Assembly: GCA_016742215.1 (NCBI GenBank)
Contig: JACVCC010000004.1
Coordinates: 1 to 64,000 of the forward strand
Source: Brevundimonas sp.
Lineage (GTDB): Bacteria > Pseudomonadota > Alphaproteobacteria > Caulobacterales > Caulobacteraceae
Direction: 5' to 3'
Length of the DNA stretch: 64,000 bases
The position numbers and the translations under genes were made by a program. The notes below the pieces were generated by a model. It was given only the letters and a program-made list of their open reading frames with translations. It made no database searches and was not told where the DNA came from. Positions 17,529 through 25,825 of the stretch are shown here, piece by piece. Each line of letters opens with the position of its first letter. Position 1 is the stretch's first letter.

Positions 17529-18628
17529 GACCCGAACGCGCCGATCGCTTCAACAACGGCCTGGCGCTGTTCTTCCGTGATCTCCGCAGAGATCGGGATG
17601 GAAAGAATCCGGTCCTGCGTGCGGGCTGCCACCGGATAGTCTTGCGGCGTATGGCCCATCGGCTCATAGCAGGGCAGGAACGGCAGGGCAGTGCGATAGT
17701 TGATGGCCGTCTGGACACCGCGATCCTTCAGGAACGCCTGCAGTTCATCGCGGCGTTCATGCTGGATCACGTACAGATGGTAGACGTGCTGACGTCCGGC
17801 CGCGACGGTCGGAATGGTGACGCCTTCAATGCCTGCAAGATCCCGATCATAGAGGGCAGCGACTTCCTGCCGACGCCTGGTCCATCCCTCGAGATGGGGA
17901 AGCTTGACCGACAGGATTGCCGCCTGCAGCCCGTCGAGACGGCTATTGATCCCTTCGATGAAGTGCTCGCCTTTCACGAGACCGCCATGGCGGGCGAACA
18001 TGCCCATCTTGCGTGCGAGGTCGGCATCGTTCGTGGTGATCGCTCCGGCATCTCCCATCGCCCCCAGATTCTTGCCGGGATAGAAGGAGAAGGTCGCCAC
18101 ATTGCCGAACGTCCCGACCTTGCGCCCGTTGACGGTGGCAAGGTGGGCCTGGGCACAGTCTTCGATGACCCACAGGCCATGCTTGCGGGCAATCTCCATG
18201 ATCGCCTCCATGTCGGCAGGCTGACCATACAGATGGACGGGGATGATACCGACGGTGTTAGGCGTAATCCGTGCCTCGATCTGGGAGACGTCGATTGTAT
18301 GGGTCTCTGGATCGATGTCGCAGAAGACGGGACGGCCGCCGGCCTGGGAGATGCTCTCCGAAGTGGATATCCACGACTGTGCAGTGGTGATGACCTCATC
18401 ACCGCGCTTCACGCCGAGAGCGTGCATGGCGATGTAGATTGCATCGGTTCCATTGGCGCAGGAGACGCAGTTCTCCACGCCCATGGCCGCTGCGAATTCC
18501 TTCTCGAAGGCCTCGACATATGGACCGCGGATGAATGCGGACGTTCTGATGACGTCGGCGATGGCGGTGTCGATCTCGGTCTTGAGCGAGAGGTACTGCA
18601 GGTGAAGGTCAGCGAATGGAACGTTCAC
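17525..18628 (-). CDS. DegT/DnrJ/EryC1 family sugar aminotransferase (WbpE/FdtB-like)
   Basis: A 367-residue PLP enzyme of fold type I. Family segments are CANGTDAIYIAMHALG near residue 57, GDEVITTAQSW near 77, WVIEDCAQAHLA near 155, and SFYPGKNLGAMGDAGAI near 180, whose Lys binds PLP. INSRLDGLQAAIL follows near 217. Relatives transfer an amino group from glutamate to a 3-keto or 4-keto nucleotide sugar. The adjacent oxidoreductase and acetyltransferase suggest the WbpB-WbpE-WbpD logic: oxidise C-3, aminate it, then acetylate. It could equally serve an FdtB-type 3-keto-6-deoxy sugar. Neighbour spacing is 50 bases upstream and a four-base overlap downstream. Confidence 0.85.
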   Translation of the reverse strand: MNVPFADLHLQYLSLKTEIDTAIADVIRTSAFIRGPYVEAFEKEFAAAMGVENCVSCANGTDAIYIAMHALGVKRGDEVITTAQSWISTSESISQAGGRPVFCDIDPETHTIDVSQIEARITPNTVGIIPVHLYGQPADMEAIMEIARKHGLWVIEDCAQAHLATVNGRKVGTFGNVATFSFYPGKNLGAMGDAGAITTNDADLARKMGMFARHGGLVKGEHFIEGINSRLDGLQAAILSVKLPHLEGWTRRRQEVAALYDRDLAGIEGVTIPTVAAGRQHVYHLYVIQHERRDELQAFLKDRGVQTAINYRTALPFLPCYEPMGHTPQDYPVAARTQDRILSIPISAEITEEQRQAVVEAIGAFGS

Positions 18629-18678
18629 AGGTTGATCCTATGGGCGGGCGGGCAGAAGCCGCATGTGGTGTTGGGGAT

Positions 18679-19149
18679 TCAGGACAGGTTGCGAAGTAGC
18701 CGAGCCGGATTGCCAGCGTAGACTCCGGGTTTGTCGATGTTTTTGGTGACAACGGCGCCGGCGCCGATCACTGCGCCGTCGCAGATCTTCACCGGCAGGA
18801 TCGTGGCGTTGGAGCCGATCGACACCCGATTGCCAATGCTGGTGGACTTCCAGAGCGTTTGATCACCCCGGGCCGGTCCACCCTTTTCAAAGGTGTCGTT
18901 CACGAACATCACGCCGTGACCGATGAAACAGTCCTCACCGATCGTCACCAGTTCACACACAAAGGCATGGGACTGCACACGCGTTCGCGCGCCAATCCGG
19001 ACGCCCTTTTGTATTTCCACGAACGGGCCGACAAAACATCCATCGCCGAGGTCGCAATCATAGACATTCGCCGGTTCAACGATCTTTACGCCGCTCCCCG
19101 CGCGAACGTCCCGCACCGACGCCTTCAGCATGGTCGGCCCATCAGTCAT
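18679..19149 (-). CDS. WbpD/FdtC-like sugar N-acetyltransferase
   Basis: A 156-residue hexapeptide-repeat protein. Left-handed beta-helix turns run from about residue 20 to 140 (IVEPANVYDCDLGDGCFVG, IGEDCFIGHGVMFVND, SIGSNATILPV, GAGAVVTKNI), and it ends YAGNPARLLRNLS. The FVND loop after GHGVMF corresponds to the acceptor loop of WbpD and FdtC, which acetylate a 3-amino group on UDP- or dTDP-sugars with acetyl-CoA. Its ATG overlaps the upstream oxidoreductase stop, so the two are coupled, and the aminotransferase follows after 50 bases. The exact sugar is not visible. Confidence 0.82.
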   Translation of the reverse strand: MTDGPTMLKASVRDVRAGSGVKIVEPANVYDCDLGDGCFVGPFVEIQKGVRIGARTRVQSHAFVCELVTIGEDCFIGHGVMFVNDTFEKGGPARGDQTLWKSTSIGNRVSIGSNATILPVKICDGAVIGAGAVVTKNIDKPGVYAGNPARLLRNLS

Positions 19150-20207
19150 TTGACGCCGCCGAGGCGCGAGAGCTTGGGCTGGAACCGGAGCCGCACTTCC
19201 TTGCCCGTCTCGATCGACTCGTACAGGGCATTGATCAGTTCGAGGCTGCGGCGTCCCTCCAGCCCGTCAACCAGGGCCGGCGAGCCGTTGGTCAGACTGT
19301 CGACCACGTGCTCGTAATACGCCTGGTGGCCATAGCCGTAGACGTTGGGCGGATTGACCGAGAACTTCGTCTTGATTTCCTCGTCCTCTGCGACGGGCTC
19401 GACAAAATTCCACGCTGCAATCTCGTTCACGGCGAAACCGCCAATCACAACGCTACCGCCCGAACCAAGCACCGAAAGGGAGCCCTCGAGATCCTTTGGA
19501 CGGGTGGCCCCGGTTGCCTCGATAATGCCGAGTGCGCCGTTGGCGAACTTGAGAGTGGCGACCGCTGTGTCCTCCGCCTCGATGTCCACGAGCGCGGTGA
19601 CCGCCCGGGCATGGACGCTCTCGACCCGCCCCATGAACCACTCCAGCAGGTCGATGTGGTGGCTCGCCTGGTTGGTCATGATGCCGCCGTCCTGGGCCCA
19701 CGTCCCGCGCCACGCATCCTGTGCGTAGTAACGCTGGTCGCGACACCAACGGACGCGGATCGTCCCGAGAACCAGTTTTCCGAACCGTCCGGCGTCCAGC
19801 GCTTCGCGCGCCTTCACGACCGGCACGTTGAAGCGGTTCTGCTTCACGACGAACAGCTTGACCCCGGCCGCGTCGCAGGCGCGGATCATCGCATCGGCGT
19901 CATCGAGACGGAGCGCCATCGGCTTCTCCACCACGACATGCTTGCCTGCCGCGGCGACGGCGATCGTGTGCGCAGCGTGCATCCCGCTGGGCGTCAACAC
20001 GGAGACGACGTCGACTCCCGTCTCGGCCAGCAGGTCCTCCATGCGTTCAAACCACGGCACCCCGTAACGTTCGCCGTACTCCCTGGCGCGCTCGGGTATA
20101 ACGTCACAGACCGCCGCCAACTGAGCGCCGGCGATCTGGCCGGTTCCCAGCAGTTCCGCATGACGTTTTGCGATCCGCCCGCAACCGAGCAATGCGAATT
20201 TCAACAT
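19146..20207 (-). CDS. Gfo/Idh/MocA family nucleotide-sugar oxidoreductase (WbpB/WlbA-like role)
   Basis: A 353-residue protein. The Rossmann strand is FALLGCGRIAKRHAELLG, the family motif is VVVEKPMAL near residue 95, and the catalytic-domain segment GGIMTNQASHHIDLLEWFMG lies near 178. The ATG at 20207 is chosen because GGGGAAG lies just upstream and the Rossmann fold starts at residue 3. Next to an aminotransferase and acetyltransferase, it probably oxidises C-3 of a UDP-sugar as WbpB does. It is only family-level similar to WbpB itself. The substrate that WbpB needs, UDP-GlcNAcA, would require a WbpA-like enzyme not seen in this window. Confidence 0.82.
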   Translation of the reverse strand: MLKFALLGCGRIAKRHAELLGTGQIAGAQLAAVCDVIPERAREYGERYGVPWFERMEDLLAETGVDVVSVLTPSGMHAAHTIAVAAAGKHVVVEKPMALRLDDADAMIRACDAAGVKLFVVKQNRFNVPVVKAREALDAGRFGKLVLGTIRVRWCRDQRYYAQDAWRGTWAQDGGIMTNQASHHIDLLEWFMGRVESVHARAVTALVDIEAEDTAVATLKFANGALGIIEATGATRPKDLEGSLSVLGSGGSVVIGGFAVNEIAAWNFVEPVAEDEEIKTKFSVNPPNVYGYGHQAYYEHVVDSLTNGSPALVDGLEGRRSLELINALYESIETGKEVRLRFQPKLSRLGGVK

Positions 20208-20337
20208 GAAACTTCCCCGAATGAATCCCGCTGTTCCCATGCGCGCGCCTCACGGCGCCACGGCGGGCAGGAACAACGCGCCTCTGCTAAAGCATGAGCG
20301 CAAGCCAGTGAGTAGAGGCCTACGTTACTTGCCGAAA

Positions 20338-20358
20338 GAGGGCACGCGCAATGTGCCC
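20338..20358 (-). terminator. Possible attenuator or terminator after the wbpM-like gene
   Basis: GGGCAC at 20340-20345 and GTGCCC at 20353-20358 form a 6-bp stem. On the minus strand it is followed by CTCTTTC, a weak U-rich stretch. It lies 63 bases past the wbpM-like stop and before the oxidoreductase start, so it may reduce read-through into the rest of the operon. Confidence 0.4.
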
Positions 20359-20420
20359 TGCACGCTACTAAAAGGTTGACCGACGACGGACCGCAACCTG
20401 TCGTCACCTCCGCGGCGCCC

Positions 20421-22343
20421 TCAGCCCTGAGGCCTCGAGCGGATGCGCTCGACCATCTCCAGAACCGCTCCGACCGGAAGCGCGGCGGTCAGCAGGGATT
20501 GCTCCACGAGACCACGCACGTCCTCGACGCCGACGTCATGACCGGACTCCCAGACCAGCTCCATGATGCCTTCGACACATGGCCGCATCTGCTCACTGCT
20601 GTCGCTGAGAACCTCCGCCAGCTTCTCACCTGGCTTCAGTCCCGTGAACTCGATGCGGATATCCACGTCCGGCGCCTTCCCGCTGAGTTCGATCATCTGC
20701 CGGGCGAGATCGACAATCTTCACCGGCTCGCCCATTTCGAGCAGGTATTTCCGCGGCGCTCCGTCACCCAGATCCGCGCTGATCGCCGAGCTGTGCAGAA
20801 CAAGTTGCACGGCCTCGGGGATGGTCATGAAGAAGCGGTTGACGTCGGGATGGGTGACGGTGACAGGGCCGCCCCGCGCGATCTGATCGCGGAAGATGGG
20901 AACGACCGATCCGGCGGATCCCAGAACGTTGCCGAACCGGACAGCAGTCATCCGGGTATCGCCGTGCGGCAGGATGTCGAACAGCGACTCCGCGATGCGT
21001 TTTGTCGCGCCCATGACGTTCGTCGGCGCCACGGCCTTGTCGGTCGAGATCAGAACGAACTGACCAACGCGGTGCGCAACCGCGGCGTTGATGACGTTCA
21101 TCGTGCCCAGAACGTTGGTCAGCACACCCTCGGACGGATTGTTCTCCACCAGAGCCACATGCTTCAGGGCAGCGGCGTGGAAGATGATGTCGGGCTGCTC
21201 TGAGCCGACGATCGTCTGAATGCGGTCGGTGTCGCGTACGTTTGCGAGAATCGCTTTCCGGCTGCCCCCGCCGGGCGCGAGGGACAGTTCGCGGTCGATC
21301 TCGAAGAGCTGGAACTCCGAATGATCCAACATGCTCAGGTGAGAGCATCCCATCTGCAGGAGCTGGCGACATATCTCCGACCCGATACTCCCGCCCGCAC
21401 CGGTGACCATCACCCGTCGCCCGCCAACCATCTTGCGGACCATCTCGGTATCCAGCGAGATCGGCTTGCGGGGCAGGAAGTCCTCGAGAGGGATTTCCTT
21501 GAGAACATTGCCGGCCGTCGCCGCGCCATCGATCTCTGCAAGGCTCTGGGGCTTCAGCAATGTATGTCCGGCGCGACGCAACTCGCCGATACGCTCGGTG
21601 GTGAAGCCGTAGGCCTGCACCGGGTCATCCAGAAATACGATCGCATGCGGCGTGGCGCCGCGCCCCACCAGGCCGCTCTGCGCCGGTGTCCACGTCGCCA
21701 GATGAGAGATGAACGGGATGCCGTGAAGTCTCAGGCCCACCTCTTCAGGCAGAGTGGTGACAACCCCCACCGGCCTGTAGGGCGAGTTCCGGTCCGCCTG
21801 GAGCATCCGGACCTGCCGATCGGCAGCACTCATCGGGCCGACGATCAGCATCGGCGTGCGATCATCACGCGGCCGCGGCCACCACCCAGGCAGGAAATGA
21901 GACCCGAGGGTTGGATCGTGAGGCAACCGCCAGGCCATCCGGAACCCAACCAGAAGCGCCAGGCTGACCAACCAGGTCAGCGGCAGCACCGTCCGTGGAA
22001 GCAGGACGCCGCGATCCATGAAGAATATAAAGCCAAGGAACAGGGCGTTGGTGACAGTAACGTTCCGCACGAGTCCCACGACCTCGCGCATCGAGACAAA
22101 CCGCCACGCCGACCTTTCAGCCTGGAACACGAGTTCCACGCCCGCACCGATCAGCGCGTAGAGCGCTGCCCAACGAAGCACCCGGATCGCATCGGGATCA
22201 TCGAACCACCATTCCAGAGGCAGCGCGCGACGCAATTCGTAGGCGATCACAAGACCGAGGAACAATAGCCCGATATGCAGAGCGAACTTAGCCGCCCAGG
22301 CTAAAGTCAAGCCTGACCTTGCCACCTTGGATACGCCCCTCAT
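20421..22343 (-). CDS. wbpM: WbpM/CapD-type membrane UDP-GlcNAc 4,6-dehydratase
   Basis: A 640-residue protein with four N-terminal membrane helices (to about residue 130), a first Rossmann domain with LIVGPMSAADRQVRM, and a C-terminal SDR domain opening VMVTGAGGSIGSEICRQLL near residue 302. The active-site region reads LISTDKAVAPTNVMGATKR with Met in place of the SDR Tyr, as in WbpM. The family converts UDP-GlcNAc to its 4-keto-6-deoxy derivative, precursor of QuiNAc- and D-FucNAc-type sugars. The ATG at 22343 has GGGGGA just upstream; an ATG eight codons earlier lacks a clear site. It is the first gene of the minus-strand locus, divergent from the export genes. Confidence 0.9.
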   Translation of the reverse strand: MRGVSKVARSGLTLAWAAKFALHIGLLFLGLVIAYELRRALPLEWWFDDPDAIRVLRWAALYALIGAGVELVFQAERSAWRFVSMREVVGLVRNVTVTNALFLGFIFFMDRGVLLPRTVLPLTWLVSLALLVGFRMAWRLPHDPTLGSHFLPGWWPRPRDDRTPMLIVGPMSAADRQVRMLQADRNSPYRPVGVVTTLPEEVGLRLHGIPFISHLATWTPAQSGLVGRGATPHAIVFLDDPVQAYGFTTERIGELRRAGHTLLKPQSLAEIDGAATAGNVLKEIPLEDFLPRKPISLDTEMVRKMVGGRRVMVTGAGGSIGSEICRQLLQMGCSHLSMLDHSEFQLFEIDRELSLAPGGGSRKAILANVRDTDRIQTIVGSEQPDIIFHAAALKHVALVENNPSEGVLTNVLGTMNVINAAVAHRVGQFVLISTDKAVAPTNVMGATKRIAESLFDILPHGDTRMTAVRFGNVLGSAGSVVPIFRDQIARGGPVTVTHPDVNRFFMTIPEAVQLVLHSSAISADLGDGAPRKYLLEMGEPVKIVDLARQMIELSGKAPDVDIRIEFTGLKPGEKLAEVLSDSSEQMRPCVEGIMELVWESGHDVGVEDVRGLVEQSLLTAALPVGAVLEMVERIRSRPQG

Positions 22344-22689
22344 AAATCCCCCGACGGTCGCCGGCATCGCAATCTATTCTTCGATGCCGCTTAGGCCGCT
22401 GTCGTCTGACAGACTTACGACCTTTAGGCAAATACCTTTTACATTCAGCCCGTAAGCGGGCGCGCAGGCGCTCAGCTATCTCTTTGTTCACACACGACGT
22501 CTGGCCTGAAGGATAACAATGCTCCGTTGCCTCCCGGCGCCAAAACACGGAAAAACTGTGTTGACCGCACCCCTCGAGTGCACGACAAGGACGCGCGGGG
22601 AGAGGCCGCCGCATCTTGGCGGATGTCCGAGCTCTGCGCTCTGAATACGCGATCGAACAAACAGTCCGGCGGTCGCTAATGTTTGAGGT
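22344..22689. promoter_or_regulatory. Divergent promoter region of the two polysaccharide operons
   Basis: About 345 bases without a credible gene, separating the minus-strand sugar operon from the plus-strand export operon. It is visibly richer in A and T than the flanking genes. A TTGACC at 22561-22566 could be a -35 element for the plus strand, but no convincing -10 follows. I see no long inverted repeat. Short open frames here have no ribosome binding site or family resemblance. Confidence 0.6.
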
Positions 22690-23394
22690 ATGTCGTCAAT
22701 GACACGCGCCGTCTGTCTTTTGTCGTCATTGGCGACGATTCTGCTGGCCGGTTGCGGCGGGCCTCAAATGGACGCAAGCCAGATGACTGCCGCCCGGCCA
22801 GTCGATCTTGGGGCGATCGAAGCGACAATGTCGCCTTCAGCGGGCTATCGGATTGGCGTCGGCGACAGACTTAACGTGCGCGTTTTCCAGGTGCCCGACC
22901 TGAGCGTCGACAATCTGCTTACGGACACCTCCGGCAATATTCAGATGCCGCTGATCGGAGCCGTCCGCAGCGCCGGCCTCACACCGGATGAGTTGTCTGT
23001 CGAGATCGCCGCGCGCCTGTCTGAGCGTTATCTGCGCAACCCCCAAGTCACTGTGACCGTAACTGCTGCTGCCAGCCAGAAGGTCACGGTCGACGGCGCT
23101 GTGACAAAGCCTGGCGTCTACGAAATGCGCGGCGCTACATCGCTCCTGCAATCGATCGCTATGGCCGAGGGTCCGACCCGCATCGCCGATTTGACCAAGG
23201 TCGCGGTCTTCCGAACCATTGATGGTCAACGTTCGGTCGCGGTCTTCGACCTGGCGGCGATCCGGCAGGGCCGCGCGGCAGACCCACAAGTGTTCGGAGA
23301 CGACATCATTGTCGTCGACACGTCCCGCCTCAGTGCGCGCATGCAGGACGTGGTCAGCCTGATCCCCGCCCTCGCGATCTTCAGGGCCTACTGA
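22690..23394 (+). CDS. Wza-like polysaccharide export lipoprotein (short OPX protein)
   Basis: A 234-residue secreted lipoprotein: a signal peptide with lipobox LLAGC at about residues 17-21, then the Poly_export domain (YRIGVGDRLNVRVFQVPDLS near residue 54 and GAVRSAGLTPDELSVEIAARL near 100) and one SLBB domain (VTVDGAVTKPGVYEMRG near 135). It forms the periplasmic or outer-membrane part of the polysaccharide channel. It is much shorter than E. coli Wza (about 380 residues) and lacks a C-terminal membrane helix, so it resembles short OPX proteins that rely on another outer-membrane partner. It leads the export operon, 151 bases before the tyrosine kinase. Confidence 0.88.
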   Translation: MSSMTRAVCLLSSLATILLAGCGGPQMDASQMTAARPVDLGAIEATMSPSAGYRIGVGDRLNVRVFQVPDLSVDNLLTDTSGNIQMPLIGAVRSAGLTPDELSVEIAARLSERYLRNPQVTVTVTAAASQKVTVDGAVTKPGVYEMRGATSLLQSIAMAEGPTRIADLTKVAVFRTIDGQRSVAVFDLAAIRQGRAADPQVFGDDIIVVDTSRLSARMQDVVSLIPALAIFRAY

Positions 23395-23545
23395 ACATCG
23401 GAGGGCGTTCGCCTCTGCAAACGTCGGATGTCGAGCCAGGATCTACGCCAGAAGTGCAACCTGCGCGGCTCCGGAAATTCGTGTACGCCCCCGATGGGGA
23501 TTGAGTTATGAGATCGCGGAACGAGCACGATCTCGGCCGTAGAAT

Positions 23546-25825
23546 GTGACGGAAAAGATGATGTTGGGCGAGAATTCCTCCACTGATGACCGCGGCTCAC
23601 GGCTCCGGGCGCGCCCAGGCGAGGCTGGAGACAGGGGCACGTCGGATTCATCTTGGAACGACGGCGCCCAGGACCTGCCGATATTTGATCTGGCGGTTTA
23701 CTGGCGTCTGGCCCTCAAGCACGCCGTACTGATAATCGGCTGCTTTTTGGGCGCGCTCGCTATCGGCGCGTCAATCACCCTGTTTATGACCCCGATCTAC
23801 ACCGCGCGGACCACGTTGCAGATCGATCGGGAAGCCGCCCGCGTATTCAATTCCGAAGAGGTAATGCCTCGCGAGAGCATGATCCAGGGCGAGGAGTTTT
23901 TCCAGACCCAGTACGGACTGCTCCGCAGTCGGTCATTGGCGGAACGGGTTATCGAGAGTCTCGGCCTGGCCAGTTCTGACGAGGCGCTTCGGTCATTTGG
24001 CGCCGAAGTACCAGAAGCCACCGGCACCGCAGCCGAACAGGCGGCTCGACGCCGTCGGGTCGCCCTTGTCGCCATCCAGAGCAATCTCAGCGTTGCTCCG
24101 GTCCGCGGATCGCGCCTGGTTGCGATCGGATACGACAACCCTGATCCCATAGTCGCGGCGCGGGTCGCCAACGGGTTCGCCGAGAACTTCATTCAGTCCA
24201 ACCTGGACCGCAAGTTCGAGAGCTCGAAGTACGCTCGCGAGTTTCTGGAAGAGCGCATCGCGCAGACCAAGGATCGTCTGGAATCGACTGAGCGCCAGTT
24301 GGTCGCCTATGCCGCCAACCAACAGATCATCAATATCAACGAGCCCGGCGAGAGCCGCGCGGGAGACGGCTCGACCCGGTCCCTGACCTCGAACAACCTC
24401 GTCGCCCTCAACGGCGCCCTGGCCGAGGCCCGGGCAGCTCGCGTTGCTGCAGAAGAGCGCTGGCGTTCGGCCCGACGCGCACCGCTGATGACCCTCCCGG
24501 AAGTTCTGCAGAACTCCTCCATCCAGCGTCTGACAGAGCAGCGCGCCCTGCTCGACGCCGAGTATCAACAGAAACTCCGGCTCTATCAGCCGGACTACCC
24601 CGAGATGGTTCGCCTGAAGGCACAGATCGACGAGTCGGAAGCCCAGATTGCGGCGCTGGCCGCGAACATTCGCCGGTCGATCCAGAGCCAGTACGAGATC
24701 GCACTGAACCAGGAGCGGGCGCTTCAGGGGCAGGTGAACGCATTGACGGGTGACGTCCTCGACCTTCGCAACCGCTCGGTCCAGTACAACATTCTGCAAC
24801 GTGAACTCGATACGACGCGGACGCTCTACGAAGGGCTGCTGCAGCGGTACAAGGAAGTCGGCGTGACCGGCGGCGTTACGACAAACAACATTTCGATCGT
24901 CGACTCCGCCTCTCCTCCGGCCAATCCGTCGAAGCCCAACCTGCTGCTGAATCTCGCCATCTCGGCGATCCTCGGCCTTGGGCTTGGTGTGGCTGCAGCC
25001 CTGCTGATTGAAGCTCTCGACGAGACGATCGCCAGCCCCGAAGACGCTGAATCCAAGCTGGGACTGCCCGTCCTCGGCGTCACGCCGTTGCTGGACAAGG
25101 GACAGACCACGGCCAGCGCTCTCGCCGACATTCGATCCGCATTCTCCGAGGCCTACTATTCGTTGAGGACATCCCTGCAGTTCTCGACCCCGGACGGAAC
25201 GCCGAGCAGCCTGCTGGTGTCCAGCGCCCGACCTGCGGAAGGCAAATCCACGACGGCCTACGCGATCGCACTGAATCTCGCGAAGGTTGGCCGCCGCGTT
25301 CTTCTGGTGGACGGCGATCTGCGCAACCCGTCCATGCACCGCATTGTCGGGGCCGGAAGCGAGCGAGGGATGAGCAACCTGCTGTCCGGTTCGGCCGCGC
25401 TGGATTCGCTGGCGCAACCGACGGCGCAGGAGAACCTCTCGTTCATTCCCTGCGGCCCGCTGCCGCCCAACCCTGCAGAACTCTGGGGTGGCGATCGCGT
25501 CCGTCAGTTCCTGGCCGAGGCGCGCGAAAAGTACGATCACGTGGTCATCGACGGTCCGCCGGTCCTCGGGTTTGCGGACTCCCCTCTGCTGGCGGCTACG
25601 GTGGGCGGCGTCGTGTTCGTTACCGAGTCACGCGGAACCCGACGCGCACAGGCCCGTGGCGCCTTGCGCCGACTGAGAGTCGGTCGCGCGCATCTGCTCG
25701 GCATCGTCCTGACCAAGTTCAATGCGAAGAGCACCAACTACGGTGGCTACGACTACGCCTATGACTACAGCTATGGTCCGGACAGCGGGCGCGACCGCGC
25801 CGGCAGAAAGGCCAAGCGTAGTTGA
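23546..25825 (+). CDS. Wzc/ExoP-type polysaccharide co-polymerase with tyrosine autokinase
   Basis: A protein of up to 759 residues. A Wzz domain has membrane helices near residues 55-80 and 470-490, with a long coiled coil (about 215-430) between them in the periplasm. The cytoplasmic BY-kinase has Walker A ARPAEGKSTTAYAIA near 566, Walker A' LLVDGDLRNP near 590 and Walker B HVVIDGPPV near 670. The tail is a tyrosine cluster, NYGGYDYAYDYSYG, the expected autophosphorylation site. It controls chain length and drives export with the Wza-like protein. The start is uncertain: GTG 23546 gives the longest form, while ATGs at 23558 and 23561 have a GGAAAAG-type site close by. Confidence 0.9.
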   Translation: MTEKMMLGENSSTDDRGSRLRARPGEAGDRGTSDSSWNDGAQDLPIFDLAVYWRLALKHAVLIIGCFLGALAIGASITLFMTPIYTARTTLQIDREAARVFNSEEVMPRESMIQGEEFFQTQYGLLRSRSLAERVIESLGLASSDEALRSFGAEVPEATGTAAEQAARRRRVALVAIQSNLSVAPVRGSRLVAIGYDNPDPIVAARVANGFAENFIQSNLDRKFESSKYAREFLEERIAQTKDRLESTERQLVAYAANQQIININEPGESRAGDGSTRSLTSNNLVALNGALAEARAARVAAEERWRSARRAPLMTLPEVLQNSSIQRLTEQRALLDAEYQQKLRLYQPDYPEMVRLKAQIDESEAQIAALAANIRRSIQSQYEIALNQERALQGQVNALTGDVLDLRNRSVQYNILQRELDTTRTLYEGLLQRYKEVGVTGGVTTNNISIVDSASPPANPSKPNLLLNLAISAILGLGLGVAAALLIEALDETIASPEDAESKLGLPVLGVTPLLDKGQTTASALADIRSAFSEAYYSLRTSLQFSTPDGTPSSLLVSSARPAEGKSTTAYAIALNLAKVGRRVLLVDGDLRNPSMHRIVGAGSERGMSNLLSGSAALDSLAQPTAQENLSFIPCGPLPPNPAELWGGDRVRQFLAEAREKYDHVVIDGPPVLGFADSPLLAATVGGVVFVTESRGTRRAQARGALRRLRVGRAHLLGIVLTKFNAKSTNYGGYDYAYDYSYGPDSGRDRAGRKAKRS

